A stretch of DNA of 64,000 bases from Paenibacillus_E sp040812395 (GTDB taxonomy: Bacteria; Bacillota; Bacilli; Paenibacillales; NBRC-103111), in assembly GCF_040812395.1 (NCBI RefSeq), contig NZ_JBFNXH010000009.1, positions 159,363-223,362 of the forward strand, given 5' to 3'. The notes under the pieces were generated by a model that saw nothing but the letters and a program-made list of their open reading frames with translations, did not search any database and was not told the origin of the DNA. The position numbers were made by a program, and so were the translations under genes. Shown piece after piece: positions 47,476-56,156 of the stretch; within the stretch, counting starts at the first letter, position 1; each line of letters opens with the position of its first letter.

Positions 47476-48624
47476 TCAGTTGTTAAACTTAGCCTCCAGG
47501 AATCTTGTCATCCCCGTCAGTTGGCTTCCTTGGAGATTAATAATCCGATTAACATCGAATAGCCTTGTGAAGAAATTGTACTCCCATGTAGATGGCTGCT
47601 CATTCTCAATCGCGTACTCATCCAGATAATCCAGATTTTCCGGACGCAAGCTATCCACAACATGACGTGGAACGATGCCGCCAAACATCTCCTCAATATA
47701 GTGGAAATTGTAATAAACAATAGCCTCCAACTGATACGCTTTGACTCGTTCGATAAGTAAATCCCAATCAATTTGATCTTTAAATTTCCTGATATACATA
47801 TGCAGATCGGCAAATTTATAAATTTTCAAATCCCTAAGCGATACGATCCACAGCATCAAAGTTGCTTCTTTGTATAGATGGCAGCTTAGCTGAATGATAT
47901 TGTCGATATAATCGAGCATGTACCCTTTTGCTCCATTAATCTCAACAGGTATCGCTCTTGCGATCAGTTCCCTGGTATCCACGCGATACGGGCATTTGCC
48001 TTTCCACAAAATATCATGGTTCACATCCAACTCGATGAGAGGCGCGAAAGGGTTATCGCTTAATTTCAAGAACTCTTGGATCTCGTGGCTTGACATCTGG
48101 TGCAACACCTTCTGTCTTCTCGTGGCCTCTACAATGGCATGTTTTTCTTCATCATATTGACCCTGAATATAGCCTAAGCCTTCCAAGGCGCTTGTGACCT
48201 GATTGACATCCTCCAGCTTCATAAGGAAATCCAAATCATTAAATATTCTCGTTTCCATAACCGGGTAGACGATATTGGCGAGCATATTGCCTTTGAGAAC
48301 GGGTAAAACTAAGTTTGATTGCGCAAACACTTCAAGCACTTGGGCCAATTGCTGCGAGTAATGATGGTTTCGCTCGCGATACACTGCCCACTGCGTATTG
48401 ATTAACCGCTTCAGTTCTGCCTCCAACGAGTTGAAAAGGTTGAATTTCTTCAGGTTGTAACCAAACATATTCAGTGTCCGGTGAGTAACCATCTGGTAAA
48501 TGACTTCGGACCAGTCCAATCGGGATTCCAGGATAGTCTTCAGCAGTTCGCCCTGCGAATCCTCCATCTCAATCGAAGTCAACAAGACAAGCTGTCTTTC
48601 TATCGATAATTGATCCCTTTTCAT
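47476..48624 (-). CDS. Nucleotidyltransferase-family protein (NTP_transf_5-like)
   Basis: 382 residues. The region near 110-140 reads V-L-P-V-L-K-G-N-M-L-A-N-I-V-Y-P and R-I-F-N-D-L-D-F-L-M. K-G, the arginine and the D-L-D pair are the signature of the NTP_transf_5 family, whose members are found in peptide and polysaccharide biosynthetic clusters; few have a known reaction. The rest is helical, with I-E-L-D-V-N-H-D near 210 as a possible third acidic site. It is the last gene of a four-gene operon with a ligase, an acyltransferase and a carrier protein, so nucleotidylation of the product or of a substrate is a reasonable guess, not more. Confidence 0.8.
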   Translation of the reverse strand: MKRDQLSIERQLVLLTSIEMEDSQGELLKTILESRLDWSEVIYQMVTHRTLNMFGYNLKKFNLFNSLEAELKRLINTQWAVYRERNHHYSQQLAQVLEVFAQSNLVLPVLKGNMLANIVYPVMETRIFNDLDFLMKLEDVNQVTSALEGLGYIQGQYDEEKHAIVEATRRQKVLHQMSSHEIQEFLKLSDNPFAPLIELDVNHDILWKGKCPYRVDTRELIARAIPVEINGAKGYMLDYIDNIIQLSCHLYKEATLMLWIVSLRDLKIYKFADLHMYIRKFKDQIDWDLLIERVKAYQLEAIVYYNFHYIEEMFGGIVPRHVVDSLRPENLDYLDEYAIENEQPSTWEYNFFTRLFDVNRIINLQGSQLTGMTRFLEAKFNN

Positions 48625-48633
48625 ATTAGCCTC

Positions 48634-50154
48634 CTATACAGATACTAAATGATGATAGAGCGCTTTCACTTCATTTTTATTGATTTTCCCGATCACATTT
48701 CTAGGAATCATGTCGACTATATAAATTTCCTTAGGCACTTTTCTATCCTCCAGTTGCGAAATACACCACCTGTATAACTCCTTCACCTGCAACTGAACGC
48801 CATCTTTAAGACATACGAAAGCAATAACTTTTTGCCCCAATTTATCGTCATCTATGCCTAGTGCAACGACCTCTTTTACACCATCGTGTTTGAGCAGCAC
48901 TTCTTCAATATCAATCGGATAAACCCGGCTGCCGCCCTGCATAATCATATCGTCGTTGCGGCTTAGCACATAGAACAAACCATTCTTATCCTGGTAGCCT
49001 GTATCTCTGACTCTTATGCCCCGAGACGTCAGCACTTCACCCGTTAAGTGTTCAGATTTATAATAACCATCCATGACGTAATCGCTTTGAATATACAATT
49101 CGCCCGTTTCGCCAATCGCCGCTTCCGTTCCGTCTTCCCGATATACGGTAATTTGGCATCCCTTGATCGGTTTTCCAATGACGCAAGACAGTTTCGTTAC
49201 TTCATCGTGTTCTCCGAAAGAAACTCTGGCTACAGCCTCAGACGTGCCATATGCGTTATAAATCTTAGCGCTTGGCATGGTTGCAGCAGCATCGCGGTAA
49301 ATAGCCAGAGAATTCACCATGCCGCCAATGAGAACCCTTTTTAAGGAGCTGATGTCATAGTTATGTCTTTGCGGGTATTCAAGCACCTGCAGCAGCATCG
49401 TTCTAACGATATAGAATTGCGTCGCTTTATAATCATGAATAGCCCTTAAAAATATGGCTGGATGAAACAAATTATTAAGCAGAATGATGCTGCCGCCCCG
49501 GCTGATCGCCATGAGCACATCCCCAGCCAGAGGGCTGGCTTGCGCAAGTGATCTTGGAATAATCGTCCTGTCTTCGCTCGTAAAATTCAAATGCTCCGCA
49601 ATGGCTAACGCATTGCCGGTGATCGCCCGATTGGAAAGCACGATCCCTTTCGGTCTGGAGGTGGAACCCGAAGTAAAACAAATGCCAAAAGTGTCCTCTG
49701 TAATCCCATTAATTTCTCTAGGTGCTTTATCTTGAAATTCATGAATCTCATACGAACCCGAAGGCTGCAAAACAAGCACAACTCTAATATTCAAGCTGTC
49801 CAGGCTTGCATGCATAGCTTCAAAGCCTTTGGCGTCGGTAACCAGCAATTCGATATCCGTATAATTGATCAATTCAATCAGCGCTTCTCCCTTGAACTGA
49901 TACGATAAAGATACGAATGCCTTCTTTTGCTTGTTCATCGCCAGCATACTGGCAATCCATTGATTGCAATTCGGAAGGAAGACGCCTCCCATCGTGAAGC
50001 TCCATTTCTCAATCAGCTGAGCAAAAGCCTGTACCTCGTGAAACATATCCGCATACGTAAATTCGATATCATTGTAAATCAGCATCGTACGGTCACGATA
50101 CTTGTCATAGCTTTCTTGAAACAAGCTCCACGGCGAAAGCTTATGATTATTCAT
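48634..50154 (-). CDS. AMP-forming acyl/aminoacyl ligase
   Basis: About 506 residues of the ANL superfamily. The ATP loop is F-T-S-G-S-T-S-R-P-K-G near residue 178, Y-N-A-Y-G-T-S-E-A follows near 305, G-E-L-Y-I-Q near 355 and R-D-T-G-Y with R-N-D-D-M-I near 385-400. The catalytic lysine is in the C-terminal G-K-I-N-K-N-E-V. These enzymes adenylate a carboxylate and load it on CoA or a carrier protein. The aspartate that binds the amino group in peptide synthetases is not obvious, so the substrate may be a plain acid. The start at 50154 follows GGGGGGGAC. The adjacent ACP gene is the likely loading partner. Confidence 0.87.
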   Translation of the reverse strand: MNNHKLSPWSLFQESYDKYRDRTMLIYNDIEFTYADMFHEVQAFAQLIEKWSFTMGGVFLPNCNQWIASMLAMNKQKKAFVSLSYQFKGEALIELINYTDIELLVTDAKGFEAMHASLDSLNIRVVLVLQPSGSYEIHEFQDKAPREINGITEDTFGICFTSGSTSRPKGIVLSNRAITGNALAIAEHLNFTSEDRTIIPRSLAQASPLAGDVLMAISRGGSIILLNNLFHPAIFLRAIHDYKATQFYIVRTMLLQVLEYPQRHNYDISSLKRVLIGGMVNSLAIYRDAAATMPSAKIYNAYGTSEAVARVSFGEHDEVTKLSCVIGKPIKGCQITVYREDGTEAAIGETGELYIQSDYVMDGYYKSEHLTGEVLTSRGIRVRDTGYQDKNGLFYVLSRNDDMIMQGGSRVYPIDIEEVLLKHDGVKEVVALGIDDDKLGQKVIAFVCLKDGVQLQVKELYRWCISQLEDRKVPKEIYIVDMIPRNVIGKINKNEVKALYHHLVSV

Positions 50155-50168
50155 CCGTCCCCCCCTGA

Positions 50169-51305
50169 CTAAAGTGATGCTGTGAGTCTCTCGACAACTT
50201 TTGTCTCCAGTTCTTTCACCATCTCCAATTGCCTGACCAGGTCGTCGACTAGCGCCATTTTCTTCGAAAGCCCCAATTTCAACGAAATATTCGCGCCAAT
50301 GTCCCAATGCTTCGCAGATTGCTCCAAATATCCGGCAACCTCCGCTACAATTTCTTGCGGCAACCCTGTATGTATCTCCTCAATAAACATCTTGAAACGC
50401 CTTCTGTTCCTGGAGATCGTCTTTAAATTCAAATTATAGTAATTTCTGAATAGAAATACGGTTTCTTGAGTAAAGTCTTCCGGCTTCATTCGCTGCAAAT
50501 CATTCATAAATGCCTCAATTCGTTCCAATCCGCACGGGAACCCAAGCACCTGCTTGTCTCCCCGCATTCTTGCCAGACTTTCACTGAGAATCGACTGAAT
50601 GATAGCATCCGACACTTCGAATGCGGGATCGATATCGATTTCCGCCCAGAGATTTTTTAACTGTCTGGTTCGCATGCCAACCATCGGCACATGTGTGGGA
50701 ACGTTTGCACATCTAGCCCTCTCCAGCTCTTCCATAGGCAGTTCGCCCTCGAAGTCGCTGCTCGCTATCGGGTAAAGATCAAACAGCTGGTAGTACCCTC
50801 GGTCATCGTCATATCCAGTAACAACTACGGCATGCATCCCATGATCCCTTTGGTAAGCTCTGTGATAGCTAATCTCATATACACCGACTATGACAACCGT
50901 AGGATGGCCGGCATCCAGCCTTTCTTTCAAACGCAATTTCGCAATTTCATTGTCTTCCTGTACATACATCCGTATATTAATCTTGTCTTTATGCTTAATC
51001 TCATTTTTTACAGCGGAAGGCGCCTGATAATAAGTCGTTTCCGGAAAATAGACAAAAGCTAGAGAGGCATTCAATTCTTCTTCCGAAAATTCAATCGAGA
51101 CATTAAGTCCGAAAAGAAAATTGACGCCAAGGAGCTTGGTTTCCTCGTTATACATGAAGGACATGTATTCCGTCAGAAGTATTTTCGGGTCTAACCCTCT
51201 ATAGGTGAGCTCAGAACCATACGCATTTGTAAAACAATCACTCACCAAAGGCTCAAAATATCTCGGCACATGACGAATCAAATGTTTCCTCATTGTATTA
51301 ACCAT
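50169..51305 (-). CDS. BtrH-like acyltransferase
   Basis: About 378 residues. The N-terminal half resembles the BtrH N-terminal domain of butirosin biosynthesis: a cysteine in S-D-C-F-T-N-A-Y near residue 24, L-D-A-G-H-P-T-V-V-I-V-G-V-Y, then D-H-G-M-H-A-V-V-V-T-G-Y near 158 and a downstream aspartate in Y-Q-L-F-D, forming a plausible Cys-His-Asp triad. P-M-E-E-L-E-R-A-R also fits. BtrH moves an aminoacyl group from a carrier protein to an aminoglycoside. The rest of the chain is helical and unrelated to anything I know. The start overlaps the ACP stop (TGGTTAA at 51305), indicating coupling; 51293 is an alternative start. Confidence 0.78.
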   Translation of the reverse strand: MVNTMRKHLIRHVPRYFEPLVSDCFTNAYGSELTYRGLDPKILLTEYMSFMYNEETKLLGVNFLFGLNVSIEFSEEELNASLAFVYFPETTYYQAPSAVKNEIKHKDKINIRMYVQEDNEIAKLRLKERLDAGHPTVVIVGVYEISYHRAYQRDHGMHAVVVTGYDDDRGYYQLFDLYPIASSDFEGELPMEELERARCANVPTHVPMVGMRTRQLKNLWAEIDIDPAFEVSDAIIQSILSESLARMRGDKQVLGFPCGLERIEAFMNDLQRMKPEDFTQETVFLFRNYYNLNLKTISRNRRRFKMFIEEIHTGLPQEIVAEVAGYLEQSAKHWDIGANISLKLGLSKKMALVDDLVRQLEMVKELETKVVERLTASL

Positions 51306-51549
51306 GCAGGATTTGATAAATGCTGTCTGAAATGGAACCAGGCGTGGAAAATTTCTCAAAAGTGAGGTTAGCGCTATCAAAAACGATATTAAACTCGGAT
51401 TCAATCTCCATCAACATTGTCACTAGCATTAAGGAATCAACCCCGTAATCGTTTCTTAAATCGCCTTCGCGAACAATCTCCTCATCTTTAAACTGAACTT
51501 TCTGTTTGATAATGCTAAAGACATTCGCTTCAATTTCACTTTTCCCCAT
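51298..51549 (-). CDS. Free-standing acyl carrier protein
   Basis: About 83 residues. The phosphopantetheine site is Y-G-V-D-S-L-M-L-V, with the serine near residue 40, in the usual L-x-x-D-Y-G-V-D-S-L form. The helix pattern (I-E-A-N-V-F-S-I-I-K-Q-K-V, then M-E-I-E-S-E-F-N-I) is complete. It is not the fatty-acid AcpP, whose neighbours are fab genes and whose motif is usually G-A-D-S-L-D. The ATG at 51549 (M-G-K-S-E) is chosen over upstream codons because AAGGA lies about 10 bases before it. It heads the operon with the BtrH-like transferase, the ligase and the nucleotidyltransferase. Confidence 0.88.
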   Translation of the reverse strand: MGKSEIEANVFSIIKQKVQFKDEEIVREGDLRNDYGVDSLMLVTMLMEIESEFNIVFDSANLTFEKFSTPGSISDSIYQILHG

Positions 51550-51600
51550 ACATGGACACATCCTTTTTCTTGAATGCTGTATTTTATGATGAGTATACAT

Positions 51601-51916
51601 ATAATATTTGGGAATTAGAATGTGTTGACTACTTTTCTGGATGGTCAGACAAACTTTCTGTCTAGTCGTACTTTTTTTGTATGACGCCTGGTTAAAGCTT
51701 GGAATCTAACAAAAAACCTGACACGGACCACATATATGATCACAAAAATTACTGAATTACAAGTCATATGTCATATATTTGTTATATTTAACAATGTATT
51801 TATTAATTTTTATATAGTTTTCCATAAGAAAATGTTATTTGCCTTGTTTTTCACGTTAGTTTATATTACATATATAGCAATCAAACTACTCGATGGACAA
51901 AGAGAGGGGCCTTCCT
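51601..51916. other. AT-rich divergent regulatory gap
   Basis: The gap between the ACP gene and the GNAT gene is AT-rich. On the minus strand a TATTAT box (51604-51609) lies about 55 bases before the ACP start. CAGACA and TGTCTA near 51645-51665 form a small inverted pair, which might be an operator for the carrier-protein operon. The 70-residue plus-strand frame across 51736-51948 is rejected as a gene. Confidence 0.4.
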
Positions 51917-52378
51917 ATGATACAAATCCGACGCTATTCCGCTCTTGATCATGATGATGTATGGAGAATCCATTTGCTGGTAATCGCTGAAGCTAACGTA
52001 GAGCCTACTCACCAACACTATCACGATATCCTGCATATTAACGAACAATATTTGAAAACTGGCGGGGAATTCCTCGTTGGAATCGGAGAGAACGACGTCG
52101 TATTTGCAATGGGTGGATTGAAGGTTCTGGAGAATGGCAAAGCCGAAATTAAACGTCTCCGGGTACACCCCAGCTTTCAGAAGAAGGGTTACGGCCAAAT
52201 GCTCCTATCCCAATTGGAGCAAAGAGCTAGAGAACTAAATATCAAACACCTCATACTGGATACGCTTGAGAATCAACATGGTGCTCAAAAGCTATTTGAG
52301 AATAATGGTTACCAACAGCAAGGGCCTGCCGTAATTGATGGCTTTAACGTCCTTTTATACGAAAAAGCGCTCGCTTAG
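51917..52378 (+). CDS. GNAT family N-acetyltransferase
   Basis: About 153 residues. Motif A is I-K-R-L-R-V-H-P-S-F-Q-K-K-G-Y-G-Q-M-L, the acetyl-CoA loop Q-x-x-G-Y-G, and the later part reads L-I-L-D-T-L-E-N-Q-H-G-A-Q-K-L-F-E-N-N-G-Y. An N-terminal histidine-rich stretch (T-H-Q-H-Y-H-D) may be near the active site. The start at 51917 has GAGGGG 7 bases upstream, so the frame beginning at 51893 is not used. Substrate unknown. It is divergent from the carrier-protein operon. Confidence 0.88.
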   Translation: MIQIRRYSALDHDDVWRIHLLVIAEANVEPTHQHYHDILHINEQYLKTGGEFLVGIGENDVVFAMGGLKVLENGKAEIKRLRVHPSFQKKGYGQMLLSQLEQRARELNIKHLILDTLENQHGAQKLFENNGYQQQGPAVIDGFNVLLYEKALA

Positions 52379-52388
52379 TAAATAAACA

Positions 52389-52437
52389 AAGAGGTTATTC
52401 CCCTCGTCTATTCGGACGGATTAGGAATAACCTCTTG
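52389..52437. terminator. Bidirectional terminator
   Basis: AAGAGGTTATTCC (52389-52401) pairs exactly with GGAATAACCTCTT (52424-52436); it lies between the GNAT gene and the convergent secreted-protein gene. Confidence 0.8.
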
Positions 52438-52443
52438 AATGTA

Positions 52444-53256
52444 TTATTGAGCTGCAGTCGGCGCTGGTGTCGCTGTCGATCCGGAATTAGCGTCCGACTT
52501 CGTTCTTAGCTCAGGTCCGCCCTCGCGCGGGCCATCTTTGCGTTCCACGAATTTCTTCAGTTCATCTGTCATGCTGTCTTTCAGCTTGGTGATCAATTGA
52601 TCTTCAGTGATGCCTTTATCTTGAGCGATTTCCGCGAGAGATTTGCCAGCTTTTTGCTGAGCAATCAGCTCGTCTTTGGTGATGCCAAGTAGTTTCGCGA
52701 TATCTTCCTGTTTGTTCCCCCATGCTCCATGTGCTGGAACGCCTGCACGTGGCTGTTTACCCGGGAACTCGCCCACTCTCGGCTTAGCCTCAACTATTTT
52801 TTTCAAATAATCTGCGAGCCCAGACTTTTGCTTGTCCGCTTGCTCCTGCGTAATTTTTCCGGCGCTAAGTGCGTCGTCAATTTTTTTTGTTTCGGCTTCG
52901 GTCAGCTTGGCAAGAAGTGCTTCCTCGGTCAGGCTGGCCTTATCTTGAGCGATTTGAACCCATGTTTTGCCTTGTTTGATTTCATCCTTCAGCACGCTCT
53001 GGTCAATGCCAAGAATTGCGGCGAAATCCAGGCCGCCTTTACCGAATTCCTTTGAAGTTGCAAAGCTAGGGCGTTTGTCATGCCCGTTAAAACCTTTATG
53101 TTCTTTATCTTTATGGATGCCGGATGCAGGCGTCGAGGTTGCTGCGCTAGTCTCATCGGCAAAAACTTGATTATGCTGCAAGACCAGACCGCCACCGATC
53201 AGCAGCCCTGCTGCAAGTGTCCCTGTTAAAACCTTTTTATGCATGGCCTTCATCAT
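52444..53256 (-). CDS. Secreted repeat protein
   Basis: 270 residues. A Sec signal peptide (residues 1-34, ending V-F-A-D) leads into a mature chain with two similar units of about 40 residues: A-A-I-L-G-I-D-Q-S-V-L-K-D-E-I-K-Q-G-K-T-W in the first, and A-K-L-L-G-I-T-K-D-E-L-I-A-Q-Q-K-A-G-K-S-L in the second, each ending I-A-Q-D-K and a helix. Such L-G-I-x-x-x-x-L repeats occur in many Firmicute envelope proteins of unknown role. The C-terminus is low complexity (Ser/Thr/Ala/Pro). AGGTGG precedes the ATG. Confidence 0.8.
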   Translation of the reverse strand: MMKAMHKKVLTGTLAAGLLIGGGLVLQHNQVFADETSAATSTPASGIHKDKEHKGFNGHDKRPSFATSKEFGKGGLDFAAILGIDQSVLKDEIKQGKTWVQIAQDKASLTEEALLAKLTEAETKKIDDALSAGKITQEQADKQKSGLADYLKKIVEAKPRVGEFPGKQPRAGVPAHGAWGNKQEDIAKLLGITKDELIAQQKAGKSLAEIAQDKGITEDQLITKLKDSMTDELKKFVERKDGPREGGPELRTKSDANSGSTATPAPTAAQ

Positions 53257-53358
53257 GTAATTCCACCTTTTTTATATCAATTTTCTCTACAATGCCAAGT
53301 ATAGTTGGCAAATGTGAAAAAACTTTGAAGGCCAGCTTAATGTTGGATAAATCTTTCC

Positions 53359-54591
53359 TTAATTATCCTTGCGGACACGCGCAGCCCATATGAAGGATAT
53401 AATGGCTCCAACCACCGCCAAGGCAATGATAATGCCTAACGGCACGGCAGTTTGGCTACCGCCGAGTCCGACAAGCGGGGCGATAATCCCCCCTACGATA
53501 AAAGAAAGCAAACCAAGCAAAGCCGCTGCACTGCCCGCCGAATTCCCTTGGTTTTGCAAAGCCATCGAAGAAGTCGCCGTGGAGACCAGCCCCACGCTGG
53601 AGACGATGAAGAAGAAGGCTAGTAAAATGACATAGAGGCCTGCACCAACCAGCGTTGCGATGAGCAGAAGCAAGCCCCCGAAAGCAGCTATGCCCAGTCC
53701 CCAAGCAAGGATGCGGCGCTCACTTACTTTGCCTGCCAGCTTGCCTGCGATTTGGCCTGCAATAATGACGCCAAGTCCGTTTACCGCGAAGCAAACACTG
53801 AACATTTGCGGGGATACGCCGAAGATTTCCTGGAGCACGAATGGCGACCCCGAAATATAAGCGAACATACCGGCAAACACGAGTCCCTGCGTCAATGCAT
53901 AGCCCATGAACATGCGGTCGGCGAGCAGTCCTCGGAAGGTGCGCAGCGTATTCGTGAGCCCGCCCTTTAGTCGGCGCTCGCTAGGCAGCGTTTCTTTGAG
54001 ACCAAGCACTACGGCGATGAGCATGACAACGCCAATCAAACTCAATACAAGGAATACGCCCCGCCATGTGGTCACCTGCAAAATCTGTCCGCCTACAATG
54101 GGGGCAAGAATAGGCGCGGCACCGTTCACGAGCATCAAGAGTGCGAAGAACTTCGTCAGCTCGACTCCGGCATACAGATCGCGGACAATCGCCCGCGAAA
54201 TCACGATACCGGCTGCGCCGGCAAGGCCTTGAATAAAACGCAAACCAAGGAACATCCAAATGGAGGATGCGTACATACAGAGAATCGATGAAATCGCATA
54301 AATAACAAGTCCAATTAGCAGTGGAATCCTGCGCCCTCGCACATCGCTAACAGCGCCTGCTACGAGCTGTCCCAGCGATAATCCAAGCATACAAGCGGTT
54401 AGGCTCATTTGAGCCAAGGAAGTGTTCGTGTGTAAATCACTCGCTAAGACAGGAAGCGCCGGCAAGTACATATCCAGGGAGAGGGGGCCGAAGGATGCCA
54501 ACGATCCAAGAACCAAAATAATCCATAGTCGACTTGAACGACTTAATGATGCGCCGCCAGCTTCAAGCGCGGTGCTATTGCTGCTTTTCAT
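53359..54591 (-). CDS. MFS drug transporter, Bcr/CflA type
   Basis: About 410 residues with twelve predicted membrane helices. The first helix reads L-G-S-L-A-S-F-G-P-L-S-L-D-M-Y-L-P-A-L-P, a hallmark of the Bcr/CflA group of drug-proton antiporters, and the loop between helices 2 and 3 has G-A-V-S-D-V-R-G-R-R. The exact start is unclear: 54591 matches the family length, but a GTG at 54645 is in frame. The divergent or nearby TetR gene at 54738 on the same strand lies upstream and probably controls it. Substrates unknown. Confidence 0.87.
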   Translation of the reverse strand: MKSSNSTALEAGGASLSRSSRLWIILVLGSLASFGPLSLDMYLPALPVLASDLHTNTSLAQMSLTACMLGLSLGQLVAGAVSDVRGRRIPLLIGLVIYAISSILCMYASSIWMFLGLRFIQGLAGAAGIVISRAIVRDLYAGVELTKFFALLMLVNGAAPILAPIVGGQILQVTTWRGVFLVLSLIGVVMLIAVVLGLKETLPSERRLKGGLTNTLRTFRGLLADRMFMGYALTQGLVFAGMFAYISGSPFVLQEIFGVSPQMFSVCFAVNGLGVIIAGQIAGKLAGKVSERRILAWGLGIAAFGGLLLLIATLVGAGLYVILLAFFFIVSSVGLVSTATSSMALQNQGNSAGSAAALLGLLSFIVGGIIAPLVGLGGSQTAVPLGIIIALAVVGAIISFIWAARVRKDN

Positions 54592-54737
54592 GAGTATCAC
54601 AAGCTTTCTGTTGATGTAATGGAACATGGCTGCCAAAGTTGCCACCTCTTATTTCTGCAGATAAGCGCAACAACGACATACAAACAGGGTGCGCCCAACA
54701 TGCCGAAGCACTTCTGGCACACCCTATTTCTTGCAAA

Positions 54738-55349
54738 CTACTCCGGCGCGTTTATAACCCCAAGAGCCAACACATCGCACACATTTTCGAGCCAGACACT
54801 GGAAACCACGTCCTTCGGCTTAAACAGCATGCAATAAAAGTAAGCCCCGCTTACCAAATCAACGAGGGTTTCCGTGTTTACATCTCCACGGATTTCCCCT
54901 CTTTGAATGCCTTTGTTGATAATAGCTTCAAAAATTTTTCGTCGGGGCAGGATGAATTTATTTCTATACTGTTCAGTTAATTGCGGCGAATCAATGAAAG
55001 AAGCCAACATCTTATTGATGGATTGTGACGGCAGTCCGAAATTCAAGTTAATCGACTCTAGCATATTTCCCAATAGTATGCGCAAGTCCTCAATGACGTT
55101 GCCCGTGTCGGGAATAACGGTTTGATCGGAAGCCTGACCAATGGTATCGGAAAGAAGGTCTTCTTTGTTCGACCACCTGCGATAGATCGTCGGTTTACTA
55201 ACCCCAGCCCTGGCAGCCAAAGTATCCATACTAAAACTCTGAACACCGCATTCCAACATGAGCTCGCGTGCCGCTTGAAGGATGGCTTGGTCGGTTTGTT
55301 CACTGCGTGGTCGCCCCGGCTTTCTTGGGTGAGGAGTCGCTGAGTCCAT
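54738..55349 (-). CDS. TetR/AcrR family regulator
   Basis: 203 residues. A basic N-terminus (P-R-K-P-G-R-P-R-S) is followed by the helix-turn-helix: A-I-L-Q-A-A-R-E-L-M-L-E-C-G, then S-M-D-T-L-A-A-R-A-G-V-S-K-P-T-I-Y-R-R-W-S-N-K. The C-terminal part belongs to the TetR_C_11-like helical group. A palindrome at 55379-55395 lies 30 bases before the start. The Bcr-type transporter gene follows on the same strand, so efflux control is likely. Confidence 0.9.
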   Translation of the reverse strand: MDSATPHPRKPGRPRSEQTDQAILQAARELMLECGVQSFSMDTLAARAGVSKPTIYRRWSNKEDLLSDTIGQASDQTVIPDTGNVIEDLRILLGNMLESINLNFGLPSQSINKMLASFIDSPQLTEQYRNKFILPRRKIFEAIINKGIQRGEIRGDVNTETLVDLVSGAYFYCMLFKPKDVVSSVWLENVCDVLALGVINAPE

Positions 55350-55378
55350 AAGATAATTCCTCTCGATTGATAGATTGA

Positions 55379-55395
55379 TACGATACTATATCGTA
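55379..55395. promoter_or_regulatory. TetR-type operator
   Basis: TACGATA (55379-55385) and TATCGTA (55389-55395) are exact inverted arms around CTA, placed 30 bases before the TetR gene at 55349, in position for autoregulation. Confidence 0.72.
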
Positions 55396-55482
55396 ATCTA
55401 ATATAAGGGATTTACCCCCTAAATTCAACCGTCGGTCATTTAAAAACACCCTCCCACTTCCATGCAACGAGTGGACGCAGCG

Positions 55483-56121
55483 TTATTCCGATTCGGAAAC
55501 GACGGTAAATCGTTCGTTCACATGTTGGGGATGCTCAATTTCGTCTACCAGTGCCGCAGCATAGTCCTGATAACTTACATAGCTCTCACCTTTCGCGTTG
55601 ACAAGCAGCTGATCCTTCCCAGTTCGATAAGAACCCGTCCGTTTTCCCATTTCAAAATGTGCCGAAGGGCTGATGAACGTCCATTGAAGCTCTTTCGTTT
55701 GCTCCAAGATTCTCAGATTTTCCGCTTGGTTCTGAGCAGTCGCTAAATATTCTTTTGGAAAATGAGGCGATTCGACGACGCGTGCCTGCTTGGTCTCATC
55801 TGCATATAGGCTGCCAGCGCCACCCACAACGATCAGTCTCGTATTCGGCTGCTTCTGAAGAGCTTGAATTAATACATTTCCTGCTTCGACATGAAGGTGC
55901 TCTTGGCCGAGTGGTGCGCCGAAAGCATTCACAACAATATCAAACGATTTTAAATCTTCAGATGTAAGCTCTAAAATAGCCCTCTCTAGAATGGAAACGC
56001 CACGATCAGAGATTTTCGCCGCATCTCGTACGATAGCCGTGACTTCATGCCCACGTTCAATGGCTTCATTTATAATGCAGCTTCCGGCTTTACCGCTAGC
56101 CCCAATAACTCCGATTTTCAT
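55483..56121 (-). CDS. NAD(P)-binding atypical SDR (YwnB/NmrA-like)
   Basis: About 212 residues. M-K-I-G-V-I-G-A-S-G-K-A-G-S at the N-terminus is the nucleotide-binding loop, followed by A-I-V-R-D, V-V-N-A-F-G-A and V-V-G-G-A-G-S-L. There is no Y-x-x-x-K active pair, as usual for NmrA-like and YwnB-like proteins. The start at 56121 has GGAGGAAGAG upstream; a longer frame overlaps the GAPDH gene. It follows the GAPDH and MBL genes in the same direction and is probably the third gene of that operon. Confidence 0.87.
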   Translation of the reverse strand: MKIGVIGASGKAGSCIINEAIERGHEVTAIVRDAAKISDRGVSILERAILELTSEDLKSFDIVVNAFGAPLGQEHLHVEAGNVLIQALQKQPNTRLIVVGGAGSLYADETKQARVVESPHFPKEYLATAQNQAENLRILEQTKELQWTFISPSAHFEMGKRTGSYRTGKDQLLVNAKGESYVSYQDYAAALVDEIEHPQHVNERFTVVSESE

Positions 56122-56156
56122 CTTCTCTTCCTCCGCATGTTTGAAATTGTTGTGAT

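Noticed and set aside
51736..51948. 70-residue hydrophobic plus-strand frame
   Set aside because: The hydrophobicity comes from AT-rich DNA; it has no ribosome site and overlaps the start of the GNAT gene.
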